DNA of 39,705 bases from Legionella shakespearei DSM 23087 (lineage in GTDB: Bacteria; Pseudomonadota; Gammaproteobacteria; Legionellales; Legionellaceae), in the NCBI RefSeq assembly GCF_000373765.1, contig NZ_KB892404.1, positions 22,882 through 62,586 on the forward strand. The letters run 5' to 3'. The position numbers were made by a program, and so were the translations under genes. Below, one piece after another: positions 34,622 through 39,705 of this stretch. Below the pieces are notes generated by a model that was given only the letters and a program-made list of their open reading frames with translations, ran no database searches and was not told the DNA's origin. Numbering within the stretch: the first letter of the stretch is position 1; the number at the start of each line of letters is the position of its first letter.

Positions 34622-34647
34622 GTAGCCCGGTCTGCTCGCAGCCGGGA
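34622..34647. repeat. REP-like left half arm
   Basis: GTAGCCCGGTCTGCTCGCAGCCGGG. The matching right arm is absent; a family B element follows 38 bases later. Confidence 0.75.
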
Positions 34648-34685
34648 TGGTGCCACTTCTGCTCCTTCTACACATCTTTGCCATT

Positions 34686-34805
34686 CCCCGATCTACGTCG
34701 TCCTGAGCGCGTCTTTTTGCGCGAAGGATCTCCTGAAAGCGGCATGGTGCCAATATTTGGAGATCCTTCGCGCAAAAAGACGCGCTCAGGACGACGGAGA
34801 TCGGG
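34686..34805. repeat. Family B palindrome, complete copy
   Basis: Left arm CCCCGATCTACGTCGTCC..., right arm its inverse ending in CGACGGAGATCGGG. Centre GGCATGGTGCC. About 120 bases. It occupies the gap between the convergent glycosylase and dodecin genes. Confidence 0.92.
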
Positions 34806-34854
34806 TTACACACCGATGGTATTTCTTAGCCTCAGGTCAACGCGAAATGATCAA

Positions 34855-35058
34855 TTACTTATTACACCCGATTTTCACATGAACCTGATAATATTTGACT
34901 TTGTTATCATCAATAAATCCACGGGTTTCCAATACCTCAAACCAGTCCAGCTTGCCATGGGTTTTGGAGGCCTGGCTTATTGCATTATCAATAGCCTGCT
35001 CTATACCCTCTTGCGAAGTCCCTACCAATTCAATTATCTGATATACCTTATCATTCAT
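34855..35058 (-). CDS. Dodecin family protein
   Basis: A 67-residue protein matching the dodecin pattern: YQIIELVGTSQEGIEQAIDNAI with DWFEV near residue 40 and a final YYQVHVKIG strand. Dodecins are dodecameric shells that bind flavins (or CoA) and buffer free flavin. The aromatic residue expected to stack on flavin is W39. The start is the ATG at 35058 (GGAG eight bases upstream); it overlaps the end of ccmI by eight bases, making it the last gene of the ccm operon. Confidence 0.88.
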   Translation of the reverse strand: MNDKVYQIIELVGTSQEGIEQAIDNAISQASKTHGKLDWFEVLETRGFIDDNKVKYYQVHVKIGCNK

Positions 35059-35734
35059 GATGTTCACTCCCTGAATTCATTTGTTCCTGAGCTTTGGCAA
35101 TAGCCTTACGTATGGCTAGTGATTCCTCCGATTGCTCTGGGGTCATTTTCAATAGCCTTTGCCAATAACTTATTGCATCCTCATAAGCATGGCTCATGAA
35201 TGCGTTCATGGCAAGCATGGCTAAAGCATCAGGTTGATTGGGATTCTTATTCAACAAAGTCTGGAAAATAGCCAAAATCTCTGGGTTAAATTGCTGATTA
35301 TTCAGCAACCACAAGCTGTGAGCGTAATTAACCGCATACTGCTCATCGTCCGGCTTGAAATGATGAGCCTTGGCAAAGGCCTCCGCCGCAAGCTTGTTTT
35401 CACTTTGGCTGGTATATAACCTTCCCAAAAGATACCAACCTTTGGCACTTCCAGGGCTATCGTCCAATTTTGCCTTGAGTTTTTCTATAAGTTCCTGAGG
35501 GCTTTTTATGGATTTAAGCATCTCTTGCGCAAGTGCCTGAGTTTCCTTCTTGTGCAGATATTCTTGCCATTGCGCAAAACCACCCCAGAAATAATACCCG
35601 GTAAAAGCCAATACCATAACAAGTGGCATAAGCAGGACACTAAAGCCCCTATTGCATCTTAGAGGGTAAACAATAAAAATGCCCGCGATAAAAACCAAGG
35701 CTATCAGTAAACCAATCAACCACCATTCATTCAT
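35051..35734 (-). CDS. ccmI: Cytochrome c biogenesis protein CcmI (CycH-like)
   Basis: A 227-residue protein with two N-terminal membrane helices (about residues 5-23 and 31-50), a cytoplasmic-type linker, and periplasmic tetratricopeptide repeats from about residue 95 (GWYLLGRLYTSQSENKLAAEAFAKAHHF, then DALAMLAMNAFMSHAYEDAISYWQRLL). It presents apocytochrome c to the heme-lyase complex CcmFHI. It overlaps ccmH by eight bases. It is shorter than some CcmI proteins because the C-terminal domain is brief. Confidence 0.92.
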   Translation of the reverse strand: MNEWWLIGLLIALVFIAGIFIVYPLRCNRGFSVLLMPLVMVLAFTGYYFWGGFAQWQEYLHKKETQALAQEMLKSIKSPQELIEKLKAKLDDSPGSAKGWYLLGRLYTSQSENKLAAEAFAKAHHFKPDDEQYAVNYAHSLWLLNNQQFNPEILAIFQTLLNKNPNQPDALAMLAMNAFMSHAYEDAISYWQRLLKMTPEQSEESLAIRKAIAKAQEQMNSGSEHHE

Positions 35735-36116
35735 GAGAAATCCGCTTAAAACAGGTACGCCAGAAAATTAAAAATCCCAGCAATAAAAACAGAAAAGGAC
35801 CAAACCATAACAATAAAGTCGCGCCCTTAACCGGAGGCTTAAAGAGAATAAAGTCACCATAACGAGAAGTCAGATAGCCTGTAATTTCACTATCACTTTT
35901 ACCCTCTTTGACTAACTGATAAACCTGTAAACGCAGGTCTTTGGCCAACTCGGCATTGGAATCCGCCAAATCCTGATTCTGACAAACGAGACAGCGTAAA
36001 TCTTTTAATAAATGGTTAAACTGCGCTTCCTGTTTGGCCGAATCTAAAGGATAAATACTGTTGGTATGACCCATCGATGCAAACAAAAAACACAAAAGCA
36101 GATAAACTATTCTCAT
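35727..36116 (-). CDS. ccmH: Cytochrome c biogenesis thioredoxin-like protein CcmH
   Basis: A 129-residue membrane-anchored periplasmic thiol protein. Signal peptide 1-19, active-site LRCLVCQNQ with C42 and C45, and a C-terminal membrane helix at about 101-120. It reduces the apocytochrome CXXCH disulfide before heme attachment. It overlaps ccmG by four bases. It is the short form, without the CcmI-like C-terminal domain found in E. coli CcmH, consistent with a separate ccmI here. Confidence 0.95.
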   Translation of the reverse strand: MRIVYLLLCFLFASMGHTNSIYPLDSAKQEAQFNHLLKDLRCLVCQNQDLADSNAELAKDLRLQVYQLVKEGKSDSEITGYLTSRYGDFILFKPPVKGATLLLWFGPFLFLLLGFLIFWRTCFKRISHE

Positions 36117-36649
36117 GAGGCCTGTTCCAGTTTCTTCATCAAAGGCAAAACATCGTTTAACCAGGTTTTCTGATTCATAACCCCCACATGGCGATATTGA
36201 ATTATCCCTTTTTTATCAATAACAAAAGTTTCCGGAGCACCATAAACACCCAAATCAATTGCAGCTTTGCCATTAATATCCTGCACCACCATTTTGTAAG
36301 GATTACCCCACTGATTCAACCATTGCAAGGCATCATCGGCCTTATCTTTATAATTCAAACCGTAAAGAGGTACACCTTCTCGTGCCAGCTGCAGCATAAA
36401 TACCTGCTCTTCAACACAGGCCTGACACCAGCTCGCCCATACGTTAAGTAATACCACCTGACCACGAAGTGTGCTTGAGTCAAACAGTGTGTCAGGGTTC
36501 TGCAATTCAGGTAAGGCAAAAACAGGTAAAGGCTTACCTACCTGCACCGAAGGCAAATGGTGTGGGTCTAAAGACAAGCCGCGCCAGAGAAAAAAACTCA
36601 GCAACAAAAAAAGAACAACCGGAATAATGCGCCACCCTATTCTTTTCAT
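36113..36649 (-). CDS. ccmG: Thiol:disulfide interchange protein CcmG/DsbE
   Basis: A 178-residue periplasmic thioredoxin-fold protein with an N-terminal membrane anchor (residues 6-23). The active site is WCQAC with C75 and C78, and GVYGAPETFVIDKKG is the usual cis-proline region. It keeps the CcmH and apocytochrome cysteines reduced. It overlaps ccmF by four bases. Confidence 0.96.
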   Translation of the reverse strand: MKRIGWRIIPVVLFLLLSFFLWRGLSLDPHHLPSVQVGKPLPVFALPELQNPDTLFDSSTLRGQVVLLNVWASWCQACVEEQVFMLQLAREGVPLYGLNYKDKADDALQWLNQWGNPYKMVVQDINGKAAIDLGVYGAPETFVIDKKGIIQYRHVGVMNQKTWLNDVLPLMKKLEQAS

Positions 36650-38598
36650 GCAGTTAACTCCTTAGCCTGCACAGCAACTACTCGCCTTTTCTGGTAATAA
36701 CGCCTGTCAGTCAGAGCCAAAAAGCCACCAGCCAGTATCATGAAGCCGCCAGCCCAAATCCAGCGGACAAAAGGCTTGAAATACACACGGACTGACCAAG
36801 AATCAGTGGATAAAGGTTCACCTAAAGCCACATAAATATCACGAAACGGGGTCACATCAATTGCCGATTCAGTCATGGCCATTTGACCAATGTTATATAC
36901 TCTCTTTTCAGGATAAATCACTTTACTTTTACCATCATGGCTGATTTCAAAGCGAGTTCGAGTGCCTTTATAATTAGGGCCTTTCAAAGCAGATTGGCTG
37001 ATAAATTCGATTTGATATCCGGCTAAATCCACTTTTTTACCTGGAAACATCTGAACATCATCCTGTATGCCATAAGCGGTGGAAACGGCTATACCAATTA
37101 CGGAGGCAGCAACACCGCAATGAGCGATAACCATACCCCAGTAGGTTTGCCCAACACCCATCAGTCCCCTTTCTGAAATTCGTTTAAACACAGCGCTTAG
37201 CGTACTTAAAATTACCCAGCTAGCCAGCACCAGTCCAACAAAGGCGGATACATCAAACTCATTAGTGGTTGCCCATAATAAAATTGCTGGCAGTATGATG
37301 CTTGCCAGAGCAGTCAAATTCAGTTTTTTAAATACCGATATCCAATGATCACTATTCCATCTTAAATGAATGCCAATCCCCATGAGAATAAGCATTGGAA
37401 CCATTAAAGGTACAAATACCGCATTAAAATAAGGGGCGCCAACTGATAATTTGCCTAAGCCTAAACCTTCAACTAATAAGGGATAGACTGTTCCCATTAA
37501 CACGGTCAACATGATGACGACTAAAAAGACATTGTTTAACAGTAAAGCGCTTTCTCTGGAAACAGGACTTGGGCTACTTCCAGTTTGCAGGGTTTGCGCC
37601 CTGAATAAAAACAACAAGAGAGAACCACCAATCACAAACAGGAGGAATCCTAAAATAAACAACCCTCGTTGCGGGTCTACAGCAAAAGCATGAACTGAAG
37701 TTAAAACCCCGGAACGAACAAGAAAAGTTCCGATAAGGCTTAACGAAAAAGCAGCTATAGCAAGTAACATAGTCCAGGCTTTAAATTGCTGGCGCTGTTC
37801 AGTAACAGCAAGGGAATGAATAAGTGCTGTACCAACAAGCCAAGGCATAAACGACGCATTTTCTACGGGATCCCAAAACCACCAGCCGCCCCAGCCTAAC
37901 TCCCTGTATGCCCACCAGCTTCCCAGGGTAATTCCTGCGGTTAAACAGCACCAGGCAGCTAAAGTCCATGGTCTGGTCCATTTAGACCAACTGGCTTCTA
38001 CTTTACCAGCCCATAATGCGGCGATTGCGAAAGCAAAGGCTACAGAAAAGCCAACATAGCCCATGTAAAGCATAGGGGGATGAAATAAAAAGCCGGGATC
38101 TTGTAAGAGTGGATTCAAATCACGGCCATGAGTATTTAATACTTCAAATTGACGCAGGAAAGGATTCGATGTAGTGAGTAGAAACAGTATGAACCCTATA
38201 CTTAGCCAGCCTAACACTACCAATACCCGGGTACGCATTTCTTTTTCCAGACTGGAACTTAAAAAGCCTACCAAAATCATCCAGAAGCTGAGAATGGCCA
38301 CCCAAAGCAGCATTGAACCTTCATGTCCGCCCCAGACGGCGCACATTTTATAAAACCAGGGTAACTGTATACTCGAATTACTTACTACGTAAATTACTGA
38401 AAAGTCATCACTCAAAAAGCAAAAAGTCAGGCATAGATAGGAAAGTGCAATAAAGAAAAACTGCAAGGCTGCATAGGTTTTAGCCGAATCCATCCAGTCA
38501 ATGTGCTTTAACTGCAAACCTGCCAGAGGAATCAGAGCTAGCATTATGGAAACAATGAGCGCCAGAATTAAAGAAAACAGGCCTAGTTCAGCAATCAT
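36646..38598 (-). CDS. ccmF: Heme lyase CcmF
   Basis: A 650-residue multi-pass inner-membrane protein that ligates heme from holo-CcmE to apocytochrome c. The tryptophan-rich WWD motif is [19 protein letters not shown] near residue 235, and conserved periplasmic histidines lie in the surrounding loops. About fifteen hydrophobic segments can be seen; the C-terminal soluble region before the last helix is typical. It overlaps ccmE by four bases. Confidence 0.97.
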   Translation of the reverse strand: MIAELGLFSLILALIVSIMLALIPLAGLQLKHIDWMDSAKTYAALQFFFIALSYLCLTFCFLSDDFSVIYVVSNSSIQLPWFYKMCAVWGGHEGSMLLWVAILSFWMILVGFLSSSLEKEMRTRVLVVLGWLSIGFILFLLTTSNPFLRQFEVLNTHGRDLNPLLQDPGFLFHPPMLYMGYVGFSVAFAFAIAALWAGKVEASWSKWTRPWTLAAWCCLTAGITLGSWWAYRELGWGGWWFWDPVENASFMPWLVGTALIHSLAVTEQRQQFKAWTMLLAIAAFSLSLIGTFLVRSGVLTSVHAFAVDPQRGLFILGFLLFVIGGSLLLFLFRAQTLQTGSSPSPVSRESALLLNNVFLVVIMLTVLMGTVYPLLVEGLGLGKLSVGAPYFNAVFVPLMVPMLILMGIGIHLRWNSDHWISVFKKLNLTALASIILPAILLWATTNEFDVSAFVGLVLASWVILSTLSAVFKRISERGLMGVGQTYWGMVIAHCGVAASVIGIAVSTAYGIQDDVQMFPGKKVDLAGYQIEFISQSALKGPNYKGTRTRFEISHDGKSKVIYPEKRVYNIGQMAMTESAIDVTPFRDIYVALGEPLSTDSWSVRVYFKPFVRWIWAGGFMILAGGFLALTDRRYYQKRRVVAVQAKELTA

Positions 38599-39026
38599 GA
38601 ATTCACCTTTTTAGCCAGTGCGGCTTTAACTTCGGGGGGCATATAATTGGCATCATGTTTCGCCAATACTTGCGTGGCTCTAAAGTGTTGTGAATCAATG
38701 GCTTCTCCTTCAGCAACTATCCCCTGCTCTTCTCTGAACAAGTCGGGCAATATTCCTTTATAAGTTACAGTAATGGTTTTTTCATAATCGGTAATTTTAA
38801 ATTGTACTTCCAAACCTTCACTGGCACGGACAATACTGTTTTTTTCAACCATTCCACCGACACGGATTGAATGCTTAAGTGGTGCTTCGCCAGCAGCAAC
38901 TTGAGTTGGAGTATAAAACAGGCTAATGTTTTGTCTTAAAGCATACAAAACCAGAGCGACTGCCAAAGACAAAATGCTCATGACAAAGAGGATCATCCAA
39001 AGTTTACGCTTTCTTGCAGGAACCAT
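38595..39026 (-). CDS. ccmE: Heme chaperone CcmE
   Basis: A 143-residue protein with an N-terminal membrane anchor (about 10-30) and a periplasmic beta-barrel. H124 in [13 protein letters not shown] is the covalent heme-binding histidine, with Y128 as the axial ligand. It carries heme from CcmABCD to CcmF. AAGAG precedes the ATG. ccmD ends six bases upstream. Confidence 0.97.
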   Translation of the reverse strand: MVPARKRKLWMILFVMSILSLAVALVLYALRQNISLFYTPTQVAAGEAPLKHSIRVGGMVEKNSIVRASEGLEVQFKITDYEKTITVTYKGILPDLFREEQGIVAEGEAIDSQHFRATQVLAKHDANYMPPEVKAALAKKVNS

Positions 39027-39031
39027 ATAAT

Positions 39032-39190
39032 TTATCTCTTAAACCAGCGTTGCAGTTTTTGGCGGGTACGTGTCTTTTGCCATTTAATACCAAGGAGGTT
39101 CATTACCAAAACCACACAGACAGCACCATAGGCTGGCCATACGTACAGAGAGTATCCCCCCATATCTAACCATTCCCAAAATTGATTCAT
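39032..39190 (-). CDS. ccmD: Heme exporter protein CcmD
   Basis: A 52-residue membrane peptide starting [20 protein letters not shown], then one hydrophobic helix and a basic tail ([14 protein letters not shown]). [16 protein letters not shown] is the CcmD signature. It helps release holo-CcmE from CcmC. Its ATG overlaps the ccmC stop codon (ATGA), and it lies between ccmC and ccmE as usual. Confidence 0.94.
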   Translation of the reverse strand: MNQFWEWLDMGGYSLYVWPAYGAVCVVLVMNLLGIKWQKTRTRQKLQRWFKR

Positions 39191-39705
39191 TTGAATTCTC
39201 CTTCAAACGCGACTTTAACCCATGCTTGTTTTCGTTCACGTATTAATATTTCGTTACGTGCTTTTGCCAAAATCACCCACAGGCAATAGAAACCAAATCC
39301 TGACAAAGTCAGGAGCAAGGGATAAAGCATACTGACATCAATTTTAGGTTTCGCAAAAACGGACAAGGTACTCCCCTGGTGCAAAGTATTCCACCAGTAC
39401 ACGGAATAATGAATAATGGGTAAGTCAATTAAGCCAACCAGAGTTAAAATAGCAATGATCTTATCACCATCTTCTTTATTCTTTACCGCTTGATAAGTTG
39501 CCAGAATGGCTGCATAGAGTAACAGCAAGACCAGCTCGGAAGTCAGACGTGCATCCCAAACCCACCAGGCACCCCACATGGGTTTACCCCAGATGCTGCC
39601 TGTCAGTAAGGCCAGAAAAGCCATGCAAGCCCCTAATTGGGCAACCAGGTTAATCAAGAGACCCGCAATTTTTATTCGCCAGACCAGCAGCAACACAGCC
39701 AAAAA
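39187..39705 (-). CDS. ccmC: Heme transporter CcmC, cut by window edge
   Basis: 172 codons of the 3' part, open to the right edge; the full protein should be about 245 residues, so roughly 75 N-terminal residues are outside. The WWD motif is GAWWVWDARLTSELV, and the conserved periplasmic histidine is in IIHYSVYWWNTLHQG. It delivers heme to CcmE. It predicts ccmB and ccmA just beyond the window on the same strand. Confidence 0.95.
   Translation of the reverse strand, partial: FLAVLLLVWRIKIAGLLINLVAQLGACMAFLALLTGSIWGKPMWGAWWVWDARLTSELVLLLLYAAILATYQAVKNKEDGDKIIAILTLVGLIDLPIIHYSVYWWNTLHQGSTLSVFAKPKIDVSMLYPLLLTLSGFGFYCLWVILAKARNEILIRERKQAWVKVAFEGEFK

Overview
This window reads as a chromosomal segment of a Legionella species. 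The basis is recognition of gene families and local gene content rather than any database search. It has an AT-rich gammaproteobacterial base composition, a 6S RNA, a cytochrome bd oxidase of the short Q-loop type, a three-part pntA/pntB transhydrogenase, a complete-looking ccm operon, a divergent eukaryote-like protein kinase of the kind translocated by the Dot/Icm system, several Sec-signal orphan proteins, and very abundant intergenic palindromic repeats. The density of repeats suggests a species other than the textbook L. pneumophila strains, but that is an inference.

Layout. 1-570: a 171-bp tandem repeat array running off the left edge, then a palindromic repeat. 571-2662 (-): a two-gene redox unit, a heme-oxygenase-like diiron/iron enzyme overlapping a cytokinin-dehydrogenase-like FAD oxidoreductase. 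2663-3495: gene-free and full of repeats. 3496-5852 (-): cydAB. 6189-8510 (-): a PAS-PAS-GGDEF-EAL protein with a KfrA-like N-terminus. 8657-12701 (+): a Cys/Met-metabolism PLP enzyme, a YihG-like acyltransferase, dapD and dapE. 12859-17028 (-): a dicarboxylate/amino-acid symporter, NagZ, a six-cysteine secreted orphan and a hydrophobic orphan. 17201-17288: tRNA-Ser(GGA). 17388-19371 (+): an outer-membrane-like protein, a small orphan and a CAP-domain protein. 19451-19600 (+): 6S RNA. 19736-22581 (+): the transhydrogenase operon. 23014-24805 (+): a small secreted protein and the kinase. 24935-26515 (-): RF3. 27329-28186 (+): a secreted orphan. 28217-31397 (-): a valine-degradation-type acyl-CoA cluster. 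31496-33331 (+): RecQ. 33430-33825 (-): a hydrophobic orphan. 34029-34580 (+): an alkyladenine glycosylase. 34855-39705 (-): dodecin plus ccmI, H, G, F, E, D and C, with ccmC cut by the right edge.

Most of the core genes serve respiration and redox balance (cydAB, pntAB, ccm), lysine/peptidoglycan precursor supply and recycling (dapDE, nagZ), and amino-acid catabolism, which fits an amino-acid-eating intracellular aerobe. The accessory content lies in the secreted or translocated orphans and in the repeats.

The most striking non-genic signal is a mosaic of at least four palindromic repeat families placed almost only between genes. One class is GTAG-headed hairpins arranged as inverted pairs (REP/REPIN-like). 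Its copies differ by paired changes that preserve the hairpin. A second, about 120 bp long, is often nested between or beside those REP arms and exists in both orientations and as internal-deletion derivatives.
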